Shown here one piece after another: positions 9,038 to 18,121 of a stretch of DNA of 64,000 nt. The stretch lies in assembly GCF_002209485.1 (NCBI RefSeq), contig NZ_NJIX01000009.1, positions 1 to 64,000 of the forward strand, written 5' to 3'. The notes under the pieces are model-generated. The model made no database searches. It was not told the origin of the DNA and worked only from the letters and a program-made list of their open reading frames with translations. Position numbers and translations under genes: made by a program. How positions within the stretch are numbered: position 1 is the first letter of the stretch; the number at the start of each line of letters is the position of its first letter. The DNA comes from Achromobacter sp. HZ34. GTDB lineage: Bacteria > Pseudomonadota > Gammaproteobacteria > Burkholderiales > Burkholderiaceae_B.

Positions 9038-12000
9038 ATGCCCAAGCGTACAGACATTAAAAGCATCCTCATCATCGGGGCCGGCCCCATCATCATCGGC
9101 CAGGCTTGCGAATTCGATTATTCCGGCGCGCAGGCTTGTAAAGCCCTGAAGGCCGAGGGTTACCGCACCATCCTGGTGAACAGCAACCCCGCCACCATCA
9201 TGACCGACCCGGAAACGGCCGATGTGACCTACATCGAGCCCATCACCTGGCAGGCGGTCGAGAAGATCATCGAACGCGAGCGTCCCGATGCGCTGCTGCC
9301 CACCATGGGTGGCCAGACCGCGCTGAACTGCGCCCTGGACCTGGCCCACCATGGCGTGCTGGAGCGCCACAAGGTCGAGCTGATCGGCGCCAACGAGCAA
9401 GCCATCGAGAAGGCCGAGGACCGCCAGAAGTTCAAGCTGGCCATGACCGACATCGGCCTGGAATCGGCCAAGTCCGGCGTCGCCCATTCGATGGACGAAG
9501 CCTGGGAAGTGCAGCGCCGCATCGCGGCCGAGGTCGGCACATCGGGCTTCCCGGCGGTGATCCGTCCCAGCTTCACCATGGGCGGTTCGGGCGGCGGTAT
9601 CGCCTACAACGCCGAAGAATTCGAAACCATCTGCCGGCGCGGCCTGGAAGCCTCGCCGACCAGCGAGCTGCTGATCGAAGAGTCGCTGCTGGGCTGGAAA
9701 GAGTTCGAGATGGAAGTCGTGCGCGACAGCGCCGACAACTGCATCATCGTCTGCTCGATCGAAAACCTCGATCCCATGGGCGTGCACACGGGCGACTCCA
9801 TCACGGTGGCGCCGGCGCAGACGCTGACGGACAAGGAATACCAGATCATGCGCGACGCCTCGATCGCGGTGTTGCGCGAGATCGGTGTCGATACGGGCGG
9901 TTCGAACGTGCAGTTCGCCGTCAACCCGGCCAACGGCCGGATGATCGTCATCGAAATGAACCCGCGGGTGTCGCGCTCGTCGGCGCTGGCTTCCAAGGCG
10001 ACCGGTTTCCCTATCGCCAAGGTCGCCGCGCGCCTGGCGGTCGGCTACACGCTGGACGAACTGAAGAACGAAATCACCGGTGGCGCCACGCCGGCCTCCT
10101 TCGAGCCGACCATCGACTACGTGGTCACCAAGGTGCCGCGTTTCGCCTTCGAGAAATTCCCCACCGCCGATGCGCGCCTGACCACCCAGATGAAGTCGGT
10201 GGGCGAAGTGATGGCCATCGGCCGTACCTTCCAGGAATCCTTCCAGAAGGCCCTGCGCGGCCTGGAAGTGGGCGTCGACGGCCTGAACCAGAAGACCACC
10301 GACCGCGAAAAGCTGCAGGCCGAACTGGGCGAGCCCGGTCCGGAACGCATCTGGTACGTGGGCGACGCCTTTGCCCAGGGCTTCACCCTGGATGAAGTGC
10401 ACGCACTGACCCATATCGACCCGTGGTTCCTGTCGCAGATCAAGGAAATCGTCGACATCGAGCTGGCCCTGGAGCAGAAGACCCTGGCCGACCTCGACTA
10501 TGACACGGTGTGGCAGCTCAAGCGCCGCGGCTTCTCCGATCGCCGCCTGGCCTTCCTGCTGGACACGTCGGAAACAGAAGTGCGCCGCCTGCGCCACCAG
10601 CTCAACGTGCGCCCGGTGTACAAGCGCGTGGATACCTGCGCCGCTGAATTCGCCACCAACACGGCCTATATGTACTCGACCTACGAGGAAGAGTGCGAGG
10701 CCGCGCCGACCGATCGCAAGAAGATCATCGTGCTGGGCGGCGGTCCCAACCGTATCGGCCAGGGTATCGAGTTCGACTATTGCTGCGTGCACGCCGCCCT
10801 CGCCTTGCGCGAAGATGGCTACGAAACCATCATGGTCAACTGCAACCCGGAAACCGTGTCGACCGACTACGACACCTCCGACCGGCTGTATTTCGAGCCG
10901 CTGACGCTGGAAGACGTGCTGGAGATCGTGCACAAGGAAAATCCGGTCGGCATGATCGTGCAGTACGGCGGCCAGACCCCCTTGAAGCTGGCGCGCGCGC
11001 TGGAAGCCAATGGCGTGCCCATCATTGGCACCAGCCCGGAATCGATCGACGTCGCCGAAGACCGCGAACGCTTCCAGAAGCTGCTGAACAAGCTGGGCCT
11101 GCGCCAGCCGCCCAACCGCACCGCGCGTACGGAAGCCGAAGCCCTGGCTCATGCCACCGAAATCGGCTACCCGCTGGTGGTGCGCCCCAGCTACGTGCTG
11201 GGCGGCCGCGCCATGGAAATCGTCCATGAGCAGCAGGATCTCGAACGCTACATGCGCGAAGCCGTGAAGGTGAGCAATGACTCGCCGGTGCTGCTGGACC
11301 GCTTCCTGAACAACGCCACGGAAGTCGACGTCGACTGCCTGGCCGATGGCCAGACCGTCTTCATCGGCGGCGTGATGGAACACATCGAGCAGGCCGGCGT
11401 GCACTCGGGCGATTCCGCCTGCAGCCTGCCGCCTTACTCCCTGTCGGCCGACGTCATCGCTGAGATCAAGCGCCAGACCGGCATGATGGCCAAGGCCTTG
11501 AACGTCAGCGGTTTGATGAACGTGCAGTTCGCCATCCAGGGCGGCGACGTCTACGTGCTGGAAGTCAATCCGCGCGCTTCGCGTACGGTGCCGTATGTGT
11601 CCAAGGCCACCGGCCTGCAACTGGCCAAGATCGCCGCGCGCGCCATGGCCGGCCGCACCCTGGCCGACCAGGGCGTGACGCAGGAAGTGGTGCCGCCGTA
11701 CTTCTCGGTGAAGGAAGCGGTGTTCCCCTTCGTCAAGTTCCCCGGCGTCGACACCATCCTGGGCCCGGAAATGAAGTCCACCGGCGAAGTCATGGGCGTG
11801 GGCACCAGCTTCGGCGAAGCCTTCGTCAAGTCGCAACTGGCCGCGGGTATCCGCCTGCCGGACTCCGGCACCGCCTTCATCAGCGTGAAGAACCAGGACA
11901 AGCCGCGCGCGGTCGAAGTGGCACGTGGCTTGCACGCGTTGGGCTTCAAGCTGGTGGCCACGCGTGGCACGGCCACTGAAATCGAAGCCGCCGGCATTCC

Positions 12001-12283
12001 GGTGCAGGTCGTGGCCAAGGTCACGGAAGGCCGTCCGCACGTGGTCGACATGTTGAAGAACGGCGAGATCTCGCTGGTGATCAACACGGTCGAGGAACGT
12101 CGCAACGCCATCGCCGATTCGCGCACGATCCGTACGCAGTCGCTGGCGGCGCGGGTGACGTTCTACACGACCATCGCCGGCGCCCGCGCCGCGGTGGAAG
12201 GCATGCAGTATCTGCGCCAGGGGCACGGCCTGCAGGTGTATCCGCTGCAGGAGCTGCATGCGTCGTTGGCCAAGTCGGCGTAA
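9038..12283 (+). CDS. carB: Carbamoyl-phosphate synthase large subunit
   Basis: 1081 residues, full length. Two homologous ATP-grasp halves are visible: the first begins with [25 protein letters not shown] and the second near residue 560 with [20 protein letters not shown]-grasp motifs [18 protein letters not shown] and [19 protein letters not shown] mark each half, and the C-terminal MGS-like allosteric domain starts near [19 protein letters not shown]. It forms carbamoyl phosphate from bicarbonate, ammonia tunnelled from CarA and two ATP. A long frame on the opposite strand is a composition artefact. Confidence 0.98.
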   Translation: MPKRTDIKSILIIGAGPIIIGQACEFDYSGAQACKALKAEGYRTILVNSNPATIMTDPETADVTYIEPITWQAVEKIIERERPDALLPTMGGQTALNCALDLAHHGVLERHKVELIGANEQAIEKAEDRQKFKLAMTDIGLESAKSGVAHSMDEAWEVQRRIAAEVGTSGFPAVIRPSFTMGGSGGGIAYNAEEFETICRRGLEASPTSELLIEESLLGWKEFEMEVVRDSADNCIIVCSIENLDPMGVHTGDSITVAPAQTLTDKEYQIMRDASIAVLREIGVDTGGSNVQFAVNPANGRMIVIEMNPRVSRSSALASKATGFPIAKVAARLAVGYTLDELKNEITGGATPASFEPTIDYVVTKVPRFAFEKFPTADARLTTQMKSVGEVMAIGRTFQESFQKALRGLEVGVDGLNQKTTDREKLQAELGEPGPERIWYVGDAFAQGFTLDEVHALTHIDPWFLSQIKEIVDIELALEQKTLADLDYDTVWQLKRRGFSDRRLAFLLDTSETEVRRLRHQLNVRPVYKRVDTCAAEFATNTAYMYSTYEEECEAAPTDRKKIIVLGGGPNRIGQGIEFDYCCVHAALALREDGYETIMVNCNPETVSTDYDTSDRLYFEPLTLEDVLEIVHKENPVGMIVQYGGQTPLKLARALEANGVPIIGTSPESIDVAEDRERFQKLLNKLGLRQPPNRTARTEAEALAHATEIGYPLVVRPSYVLGGRAMEIVHEQQDLERYMREAVKVSNDSPVLLDRFLNNATEVDVDCLADGQTVFIGGVMEHIEQAGVHSGDSACSLPPYSLSADVIAEIKRQTGMMAKALNVSGLMNVQFAIQGGDVYVLEVNPRASRTVPYVSKATGLQLAKIAARAMAGRTLADQGVTQEVVPPYFSVKEAVFPFVKFPGVDTILGPEMKSTGEVMGVGTSFGEAFVKSQLAAGIRLPDSGTAFISVKNQDKPRAVEVARGLHALGFKLVATRGTATEIEAAGIPVQVVAKVTEGRPHVVDMLKNGEISLVINTVEERRNAIADSRTIRTQSLAARVTFYTTIAGARAAVEGMQYLRQGHGLQVYPLQELHASLAKSA

Positions 12284-12320
12284 GCAGTGACGTGACGCTG
12301 ATGAGATGAGGCCGCCGATG

Positions 12321-12348
12321 TGATGCCGGGTACGTGATGCCGGATACA
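12321..12348. repeat. Two tandem copies of a 14-bp unit behind carB
   Basis: tgatgccgggtacg (12321-12334) is followed by tgatgccggataca (12335-12348), 12 of 14 positions alike, in the 38 nt after the carB stop. It resembles in length and place the arrays after recR and greA, but the sequence is different. Confidence 0.75.
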
Positions 12349-12372
12349 TGAAGCAGGCGTCGCCGTCGCGGA

Positions 12373-12403
12373 GGCCAGGCCCAGGTGCCTGGCCTTTTCT
12401 TTT
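12373..12403 (+). terminator. Intrinsic terminator of carAB
   Basis: ggccagg (12373-12379) pairs with cctggcc (12388-12394) and is followed directly by ttttctttt. It lies 90 nt after carB and just before the SDR gene. Confidence 0.8.
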
Positions 12404-12433
12404 GTTTTTCCAGATGCAGGCTCGGGAGGCCAT

Positions 12434-13207
12434 ATGCCGCAACACGTATTCATCACGGGCGCGACCAGCGGCTTGGGCAAGGCCTTGGCCGAGCATTACG
12501 GCAAGCAGGGCGCCACGCTGGGTTTGCTGGGCCGGCGCGGTGAACGCCTGCGCGCTCTGGCCGACAGCCTGCCCAATGCCGGCGCCCATGCCTGCTACGG
12601 CGTGGACGTGTGCGACCGGCCGGCGCTGCATGCGGCCGCGCATGACTTCATTGCCCGTAGCGGCGGGCGGGTGGATGCCGTCATCGCCTGCGCGGGCATC
12701 AGCGTGGGCACTCTGACCGATCACCCGGAAGACCACGACGTCTTCGGCGCGGTGATGCAGACCAATGTGATGGCCATGGTCGCGACCTTCGAGCCCTTCG
12801 TCGCGCCCATGCGCGAGGCGGGCGGCGGCACCCTGGTGGGGATTTCCAGCGTGGCCGGCGTGCGCGGCCTGCCGGGTGGGGGCGCCTATAGCGCGTCGAA
12901 GGCGGCCGTGACCACTTACTGCGAGAGCCTGCGCAACGAGCTGTCGCGTGATGGCATCCGGGTGGTCACGATCGCGCCCGGTTATGTGCGCACGGAGATG
13001 ACCGCCCACAATCCGTACAAGATGCCGTTCCTGATGGAGGCGGACGAATTCGCCCGGCGCGCGGCCAAGGCCATCGCGCGTGGCGTTTCCTATACGGTGA
13101 TCCCCTGGCAGATGGGCATGGTCGCGCGGCTGATGCACGTCCTGCCGAATGCCATCTACGACCGCCTGGCGCGCAACGCGCCACGCAAGCCGCGCAAGGG
13201 CGAGTAG
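12434..13207 (+). CDS. Short-chain dehydrogenase/reductase
   Basis: 257 residues with the classical SDR pattern: cofactor motif TGATSGLG near residue 8, ACAGI in the middle, the catalytic Ser in GISSVAG, and YSASK (Tyr-x-x-x-Lys) near residue 155. An Arg-containing turn (LGRRGERL) after strand two suggests NADP(H). A GGGAGG Shine-Dalgarno lies 5 nt before the ATG. Such proteins reduce or oxidise many small substrates and the substrate here is unknown. It is separated from carB by a terminator, so it is probably its own unit. Confidence 0.88.
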   Translation: MPQHVFITGATSGLGKALAEHYGKQGATLGLLGRRGERLRALADSLPNAGAHACYGVDVCDRPALHAAAHDFIARSGGRVDAVIACAGISVGTLTDHPEDHDVFGAVMQTNVMAMVATFEPFVAPMREAGGGTLVGISSVAGVRGLPGGGAYSASKAAVTTYCESLRNELSRDGIRVVTIAPGYVRTEMTAHNPYKMPFLMEADEFARRAAKAIARGVSYTVIPWQMGMVARLMHVLPNAIYDRLARNAPRKPRKGE

Positions 13208-13239
13208 GGGCGCGCGCAGGGCCGTCGCGCGGCCGCAAC

Positions 13240-13881
13240 CTAGACGATGTCGTCGCCCGCGGCCTTGATGTGGCTGATGTCGCCCCAGCCCATGACGCTC
13301 CAGTGGCCGTCCTTGAAGCTCAGGCGATTGACGGCGGTATTCAACAGGACGGCGTCGCGCGGGTGCGTCAAGGGGATGCCTTGCGCATGGCGCCAGGCGA
13401 TGTCGAGCACGCCGCCGTGGGCGAACAGCAGCACCCGGGCGTCGGGGTGGCGCGCCACCACGTCTTCCATGGTCGTCACCACGCGGTCGCGGAACTGGCG
13501 CAGGCTTTCGCCGCCTTCCAGCTGGCGATCGGGCTCACGGCTGTGCCATGCCGCCGCCGCTTCCGGCTGATGTACCGCCAGTTCATTCATGGCCAGGCCT
13601 TCCAGCACGCCGTAGCAGCGCTCACGCAACCCGGGCTCCGGCCGCACGCGCACCTGCAGCAGGTCGGCGGCTGCCTGGGCGGTGTCGTGGGCGCGCTGCA
13701 GGTCGCTGCTGTAGATCGCTTCGAACGGGCCGCTCTGCGCATCGCGGGTCAGGCGCAGCGCCAGCTTCGCGGCCTGGTCCGTGCCTTCGTCATTGAGCGG
13801 GATGTCTTTCCAGCCTTGCAGGCGGCGTTCGCGGTTCCAGGCGGTTTCGCCGTGACGGATCAGCCAGATTTCGGTAGTCAT
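13240..13881 (-). CDS. Histidine phosphatase family protein (GpmB/CobC-like)
   Basis: 213 residues from ATG 13881; an upstream in-frame extension crosses the repeat region and is not believed. The N-terminal motif IRHGETAWN carries the phosphorylated His10, the second catalytic His is in LLFAHGGV, and ERCYGVLEG and EGGESLRQF match the cofactor-independent phosphoglycerate-mutase-like phosphatases. Likely a cytoplasmic phosphatase of small phosphorylated metabolites. It is convergent with the SDR gene; the 32-nt gap shows no terminator. Confidence 0.85.
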   Translation of the reverse strand: MTTEIWLIRHGETAWNRERRLQGWKDIPLNDEGTDQAAKLALRLTRDAQSGPFEAIYSSDLQRAHDTAQAAADLLQVRVRPEPGLRERCYGVLEGLAMNELAVHQPEAAAAWHSREPDRQLEGGESLRQFRDRVVTTMEDVVARHPDARVLLFAHGGVLDIAWRHAQGIPLTHPRDAVLLNTAVNRLSFKDGHWSVMGWGDISHIKAAGDDIV

Positions 13882-14232
13882 GAGTCGGATTTGCGTGCGG
13901 ACAGGCGGGCGGCTACGCCGGCAGCGTCCAGGGGTTGTCAACAACCTGGATGGTACCGAGAAATAAAAAAAGGCGCGTTGCCGCGCTTCGGTAAGGGCTG
14001 TTCCGTGCCGAGACCGGCATGCTGAGGGCGGCAGTGCCGGCCATGTCCAGCGGGCAAAGGAAAAAGGAATTCCCGGAGGAATTCCTTCTGATTTCAATGC
14101 GGGCAGCGACACGAAGAAAAGGAATTCCCAAGGGAATTCCCTTTTGGGCCCCATGCGGGCAGCAACACGAGGGAAGGGAATTCCTTTGTGTGGCAGGGGT
14201 GTCGGCAAGGCCGACAGCCGGCCGCGAACGGC
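13882..14232. other. Gene-free stretch holding palindromic tandem repeats
   Basis: 351 bp between two minus-strand genes. Open frames that cross it have a repetitive, low-likelihood protein (repeating GIPF/VAAR peptides) that comes only from the DNA repeat. Apart from the repeat at 14061-14190 and the promoter region of the phosphatase gene, I see nothing else. Confidence 0.7.
14061..14190. repeat. 56-bp tandem repeat with GGAATTCC palindromes
   Basis: Two adjacent units of about 56 bp plus a partial third. Each unit begins with a hairpin built from two GGAATTCC palindromes (aaggaattcc 14064-14073 with ggaattcctt 14078-14087; ggaattccc 14121-14129 with gggaattcc 14132-14140) and ends with atgcgggcagc(g/a)acacga (14097-14114 and 14153-14170). 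A single GGAATTCC remains at 14177-14184. The units read equally as strong stem-loops on both strands. No T-run follows, so they are not simple terminators. Confidence 0.8.
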
Positions 14233-14694
14233 TTATGCCGTCGTGCTGATGCCGGACGTCGATGACGAGCTGGCCTGGGCGATCTCTGCCTGCAGTTGCG
14301 CGATCTGGCCCTGCAGTTGCGCCGCTTCGCCCGTCAGCGCCCCGATCTGCGCCTGCTTCTGGTCGTCGGAGACATTGCTGGCCTGCAGGCGCTGGATCTG
14401 CTGCTGGATCTGGCGCAGCTGTTCCTGCAGCTGCTGCAGTTGCTGTTCCTCGGACGTGGTGTCGTCGGTCGACGAGGATGAAGACGCACTGCCGGCGCCA
14501 CCCACGGCACCCGCGCCGCCGGACTTCTGCGCGCCCGCCGTGGCGGACGCACTCGATGCACCCGACGCCGCGGTCGTGCCGCTGGCGGCATCCGTGCTGC
14601 TGGTGGCATCGGCCTGGCTGGCCGTTTGCGTGGTCCTGGAAGTGACCTGGGTGTAGGTGGCCAGCGAGCTGGTCAAAGGCGAGATCGACGACAT
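14233..14694 (-). CDS. FlxA-like coiled-coil protein
   Basis: 153 residues from ATG 14694, chosen because AGGAG lies 11 nt upstream. The N-terminal half is Ser/Thr/Ala/Gly-rich and probably disordered; residues about 85-145 form a Gln-rich coiled coil (EEQQLQQLQEQLRQIQQQI, then AQLQGQIAQLQAEIAQA), the pattern of the FlxA-like family. The function of these proteins is not established; some are linked to the flagellar regulon, but no flagellar gene is adjacent here. It has no signal peptide. Confidence 0.65.
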   Translation of the reverse strand: MSSISPLTSSLATYTQVTSRTTQTASQADATSSTDAASGTTAASGASSASATAGAQKSGGAGAVGGAGSASSSSSTDDTTSEEQQLQQLQEQLRQIQQQIQRLQASNVSDDQKQAQIGALTGEAAQLQGQIAQLQAEIAQASSSSTSGISTTA

Positions 14695-15097
14695 GATGAA
14701 TAAAGCTCCTATATCAGGTGGGCGGCCGCTGCTGCCGTCCGTTGCTAATGGAAGAAACACGGACGCAAACACGGAAAGTGTCTACTGACCGTGACCATGG
14801 ACGGTTGCGCGGCGCGCATGGCGCTGGCGTGGCGTCTTTCCCTGGGCGCCTGGCCAACTGGTTTTACATACCGAATAACGACGGGCTTTCACAAAACCTT
14901 AAGCACCTCTACACTTGCGGCCGCCTGAAAGCGCGGCTTGCAAGTTGCGAACGAGGAGTAAAAGCGGGGGTAATGTATCCGCACTATTCGTTAGATCTGC
15001 CTGTTGCAGGGGCAATCTTCATCAAGCTTTCGCAATCGATCGCAAGTTTGGATGCGATCTCCATAATTTCTAATCAATCCGAATCGGGGGGGAGTAC
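14695..15097. other. Divergent intergenic region between the FlxA-like gene and the pyrimidine permease
   Basis: 403 bp, clearly more AT-rich than its flanks in the right half. It must contain both promoters; a possible -10 (cataat, 15062-15067) lies 30 nt before the permease start without a convincing -35. A plus-strand open frame that runs through it and into the permease gene in another phase shows no family likeness. Confidence 0.55.
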
Positions 15098-16414
15098 ATG
15101 CCGGGTTCCTATTTTCCGCGCTGGCGTCTGGTCCGCGAGTTGGTGCCTGGCACCGTCATGGCACCCGATGAGCGCATGCCCTGGCCCAAGACCACGGCGA
15201 TGGGCCTGCAGCACGTCGTCGCCATGTTCGGTTCGACCGTACTGGCGCCCTTGCTGATGGGCTTCGACCCCAACGTCGCGATCCTGATGTCGGGCGTGGG
15301 TTCGCTGATCTTCTTCCTGTTCGTCGGCGGCCGGGTGCCCAGCTATCTGGGCTCCAGCTTTGCCTTCATCGGCGGGGTCATCGCGGTGACGGGTTATGGC
15401 GGCGCCGGACCCAACCCCAACATCGGGGTGGCGCTGGGCGGCATCATTGCCTGCGGCGCCGTCTATGCCCTGATCGGCGTGCTGGTATGGGCCGCCAATG
15501 CCCGCTCCGGCGGCGGTGCCCGCTGGATCGAGGCCATGATGCCGCCGGTAGTCACCGGTGCCGTCGTCATCGTCATCGGCTTGAACCTGGCGCCCATCGC
15601 CGCCAAGGGCGCCATGGGCGCGTCGGGCTTCGACGCCAGCATGGCCATCGTCACCGTCCTCTGCGTCGGTTTCATCGCGGTACGCGCCAGGGGCATGCTG
15701 CAACGGCTGTTGATCCTGGCAGGCTTGGTCGCGGCTTGCGTGATCTACGCCATCTGCGCCAATGGCCTGGGCCTGGGCAAGCCCATGGATTTCGCCGCCG
15801 TCGCGGCGGCGCCCTGGCTGGGCTTGCCGCATTTCGCCACGCCGGTTTTCTCCGCGCCCGCCTTGGGCCTGATCGTGCCGGTGGCCATCATCCTGGTGGC
15901 GGAAAACCTGGGCCACATCAAGGCCGTCAGCGCCATGACCGGCCAGGACCTGGACCGCTACCTGGGCCGCGCCTTCGTCGGTGACGGCGTGGCCACCATG
16001 CTGTCCGGGGCGGTCGGCGGCACCGGCGTCACCACCTATGCCGAGAACATCGGCGTCATGGCCGTGACCCGCATCTATTCCACGCTGGTGTTCGTGGTGG
16101 CGGCGTTGATCGCCATCCTGCTGGGTTTCTCGCCCAAGTTCGGCGCCTTGATCCAGACCATCCCGGGGCCCGTGCTGGGCGGCATGTCGGTGGTGGTCTT
16201 CGGCCTGATCGCCATCGCCGGCGCGCGCATCTGGATCGTCAACCGGGTCGACTTCACCGACAACCGCAACCTGATCACCGCCGCCGTGACCCTGGTCCTG
16301 GGCGCCGGCGACTTCACCGTCAACCTGCATGGCTTCGCCCTGGGCGGCATCGGCACGGCCACCTTCGGCGCCATCATCCTGTACGCGCTGTTGCGTCCTG
16401 CCCGCGCAGGGTGA
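15098..16414 (+). CDS. RutG-like pyrimidine permease (NCS2 family)
   Basis: 438 residues, about 14 membrane segments. The N-terminus (VMAPDERMPW, GLQHVVAMFGSTVLAPLLMGFDPN) and the segments GGRVPSYLGSSFAF, VAENLGHIKAVSAMTG and GGTGVTTYAENIGVMAVT closely follow E. coli RutG, the pyrimidine permease of the rut pathway, as I recall it, and more loosely UraA. It probably imports uracil or thymine by proton symport. No rut catabolic genes are nearby, so I leave the symbol empty; carAB, the de novo pyrimidine entry point, is 3 kb upstream. A strong GGGGGAG ribosome site precedes the ATG. Confidence 0.88.
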   Translation: MPGSYFPRWRLVRELVPGTVMAPDERMPWPKTTAMGLQHVVAMFGSTVLAPLLMGFDPNVAILMSGVGSLIFFLFVGGRVPSYLGSSFAFIGGVIAVTGYGGAGPNPNIGVALGGIIACGAVYALIGVLVWAANARSGGGARWIEAMMPPVVTGAVVIVIGLNLAPIAAKGAMGASGFDASMAIVTVLCVGFIAVRARGMLQRLLILAGLVAACVIYAICANGLGLGKPMDFAAVAAAPWLGLPHFATPVFSAPALGLIVPVAIILVAENLGHIKAVSAMTGQDLDRYLGRAFVGDGVATMLSGAVGGTGVTTYAENIGVMAVTRIYSTLVFVVAALIAILLGFSPKFGALIQTIPGPVLGGMSVVVFGLIAIAGARIWIVNRVDFTDNRNLITAAVTLVLGAGDFTVNLHGFALGGIGTATFGAIILYALLRPARAG

Positions 16415-16521
16415 GGTCAGTTCATGGGAGGTTAACCGCGCGGCTTACGGGGGAGCTCAGCCCCTCGCGCTGAGCGGTAATTCCGGCAATTGCTGTTGAA
16501 AAAACCAGTAATGGGGACGGC

Positions 16522-16550
16522 TTGCAATTCCCTTTAAAGTTGCCGACAAT
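16522..16550 (+). promoter_or_regulatory. Candidate sigma-70 promoter upstream of greA
   Basis: TTGCAA (16522-16527), 17-nt spacer, GACAAT (16545-16550): four of six at each box. It would start transcription about 15 nt before the hairpin at 16563, so the role is uncertain. Confidence 0.35.
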
Positions 16551-16562
16551 GTCACCTGCTTG

Positions 16563-16592
16563 CCCCGGTTCATACCCGAGCCGGGGTTTTTT
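16563..16592 (+). terminator. Intrinsic terminator between the permease gene and greA
   Basis: ccccgg (16563-16568) pairs with ccgggg (16581-16586) around a 12-nt loop and is followed by six T. It lies about 150 nt behind the permease stop and could end that transcript or abort a leader RNA of greA. Confidence 0.75.
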
Positions 16593-16837
16593 GTCGCCGG
16601 GCCGCCCCATGACAAAAAGCGCCCTGATGCGGTTGGACAGTCCGTTTCGCATCGCAGTGGGTCGTTGGCGCAGCGCACACGCGCTGGATTGGGGGCGGTT
16701 TTATTTTTTGGTCGAAGCTTGCCGCCGCCGTTTGTATGACGGCTCAGGAAGAGCGGGCGCGAGGCAAGGAGCGAAGCGAGATTCCCCTGCAAAGGTGCGC
16801 CGTATGGCGTGCCCCCGTCCGGCACGACCTTGGTCCG

Positions 16838-16867
16838 AACGCTCCCTGGTGGGGCGTTTTCTACTTT
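16838..16867 (+). terminator. Terminator-like hairpin in the greA leader (possible attenuator)
   Basis: aacgc plus ccc (with one bulged T) pair with ggg plus gcgtt around a tggt loop, followed by ttttctacttt. It ends about 14 nt before the greA ATG, too close to be a terminator of an unrelated upstream gene. Confidence 0.5.
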
Positions 16868-16880
16868 GTTGAGAAAAGTT

Positions 16881-17357
16881 ATGTCTGCGATTCCGTTGAC
16901 GGTGCGCGGCGCCAAACGCCTGCACGAAGAGTTGCACCGGCTCAAGTCCATCGAACGTCCTTCGGTGATCACTGCGATCGCCGAGGCGCGGGCGCAGGGC
17001 GACCTGTCCGAAAATGCCGAATATGACGCCGCGCGCGAGCGCCAGGGCTTCATCGAAGGCCGCATCGCCGAGCTCGAAGGCACGCTGTCGAACGCGCAGA
17101 TCATCAATCCGCAAGAGCTGGATACCGACGGCCGTGCCGTGTTCGGGGCCACCGTGGAAATCGAGGACCTGGATTCGGGCGACCGCGTGGTCTACCAGAT
17201 CGTGGGCGACGTCGAGGCCGACATCCGCGCCAACATGATTTCCGTGTCCAGCCCGGTTGCCCGTGCGCTGATCGGCAAATCCGAAGGCGACGTCGTCGAA
17301 GTGCAAGCCCCATCCGGCCCGCGCGAGTTCGAAGTAATCAGCGTCCAGTACCTGTAA
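16881..17357 (+). CDS. greA: Transcription elongation factor GreA
   Basis: 158 residues, standard length, from ATG 16881 ([18 protein letters not shown]); a longer in-frame extension is part of the leader. The N-terminal coiled coil carries the family tip motif [20 protein letters not shown] with the acidic residues that reach the RNA polymerase active site; the C-terminal FKBP-like domain has [22 protein letters not shown]. GreA stimulates cleavage of backtracked transcripts. Only a weak gagaaaag sits at the ribosome-site position. A 14-bp tandem repeat follows the stop. Confidence 0.97.
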   Translation: MSAIPLTVRGAKRLHEELHRLKSIERPSVITAIAEARAQGDLSENAEYDAARERQGFIEGRIAELEGTLSNAQIINPQELDTDGRAVFGATVEIEDLDSGDRVVYQIVGDVEADIRANMISVSSPVARALIGKSEGDVVEVQAPSGPREFEVISVQYL

Positions 17358-17360
17358 TTC

Positions 17361-17402
17361 GGGGCGCCCGGCTAGGGGCGCCCGGCTAGGGGCGCCCAGG
17401 CA
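17361..17402. repeat. Three tandem copies of a 14-bp unit behind greA
   Basis: ggggcgcccggcta at 17361-17374 and 17375-17388 (identical) and ggggcgcccaggca at 17389-17402. The array starts three bases after the greA stop. Each unit contains the palindrome gggcgccc, so the array could fold into small hairpins. Confidence 0.85.
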
Positions 17403-17432
17403 AAAAAAAACAGGCCCTTATGCAAGGGCCTG
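17402..17432 (-). terminator. Intrinsic terminator of yhbY
   Basis: caggccctt (17411-17419) and aagggcctg (17424-17432) form a perfect 9-bp stem with loop atgc. The A-run at 17402-17410 becomes the U-tract when read from the minus strand, so it terminates yhbY; on the plus strand there is no good T-run for greA. Confidence 0.85.
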
Positions 17433-17486
17433 GGAATTTGTAGTAATGACTGCTGGTGGTCGGTAGTAGCGGGCACAGCGGCCGCT

Positions 17487-18104
17487 TCAACGCTTGACCG
17501 TCTTGCGCGCCGCGGTACCGCGCTGGATGCCACCGGAACGCGCGCCGGCACGCAGGCTCATGGCGCTGCCGGTACGGCGCGGAATGCCGTGGGCGGGCGC
17601 GGCGGCCTTGCGGTTGCTGGGGCGCATGGGCTTGCCGGCTGCATTCAGCTCCGACGCATCGTGCCAGACGCGGCTGCGGCCCGCGGGCTCTTCCTCGCGG
17701 CGGGGCGCGCGCGACGGCTTGGCCAGGGTCTTGCCGGCGGCGGCCAGTTTCTTCGGCACATGCGGTTCGGACGCCTTGCGCTTCGGGCGGGCGTCGGACA
17801 CGGCTTGTGGCAATACCGACACGCCATTGGCGAGCGGACGGTAGAGAATGAGCATTTTGCCCAGGTGATGCACCTGCGCGCAGGATAATACGTCGCAGAT
17901 CTGCGCCAGCATGTCCACGCGGGCCTGGCGATCGTCGCCCGCCACGCGCACCTTGATGAGGCCGTGGGACGTCAGGGCCAGATCGATTTCCTTGAGCACG
18001 GCGTCGGAAAGACCCTTGTCGCCAATCAGGACGACAGGACGCAGCGGATGGGCAGCCGAGCGCAGGGCGCTACGTTCGCGGGATGTAATTTCTAATATAG
18101 GCAT
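17487..18104 (-). CDS. yhbY: YhbY-family (CRM domain) ribosome-associated RNA-binding protein with basic C-terminal tail
   Basis: 205 residues. The first ~95 form the CRM domain: [37 protein letters not shown], then [14 protein letters not shown]. coli YhbY is about 97 residues and associates with pre-50S particles. Here a long Lys/Arg/Ala-rich tail (about 110 residues) is added, probably disordered and RNA-binding. The start is only 17 nt from the divergent rlmE start, so the promoters of each must overlap the other gene. The pairing with rlmE, also a 50S factor, is conserved in E. coli. Confidence 0.9.
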   Translation of the reverse strand: MPILEITSRERSALRSAAHPLRPVVLIGDKGLSDAVLKEIDLALTSHGLIKVRVAGDDRQARVDMLAQICDVLSCAQVHHLGKMLILYRPLANGVSVLPQAVSDARPKRKASEPHVPKKLAAAGKTLAKPSRAPRREEEPAGRSRVWHDASELNAAGKPMRPSNRKAAAPAHGIPRRTGSAMSLRAGARSGGIQRGTAARKTVKR

Positions 18105-18121
18105 GGCGGAATTGTACGGGA

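Larger units (their letters stand above)
16415..16880 (+). other. Long leader region upstream of greA
   Basis: 466 bp without a believable gene. It holds a candidate promoter (16522-16550), a strong terminator (16563-16592), small inverted repeats (cgccgtatggcg near 16799; cgtgcc/ggcacg near 16808-16826) and a terminator-like hairpin 15-20 nt before greA (16838-16867). The short frames seen across it have no family character. Confidence 0.6.

Noticed and set aside
13882-14208. N-terminal extension of the histidine phosphatase through the repeat region
   Set aside because: The extension peptide is encoded by the palindromic DNA repeat, and the family starts at the RHGE strand; ATG 13881 fits.
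14718-15257. A 179-codon plus-strand frame upstream of and into the pyrimidine permease gene
   Set aside because: It overlaps the permease in another phase, its peptide has no family character, and the region is better explained as divergent promoters.
16522-16872. A 116-codon frame within the greA leader
   Set aside because: It runs through a strong terminator and several hairpins and has no ribosome site or family likeness.
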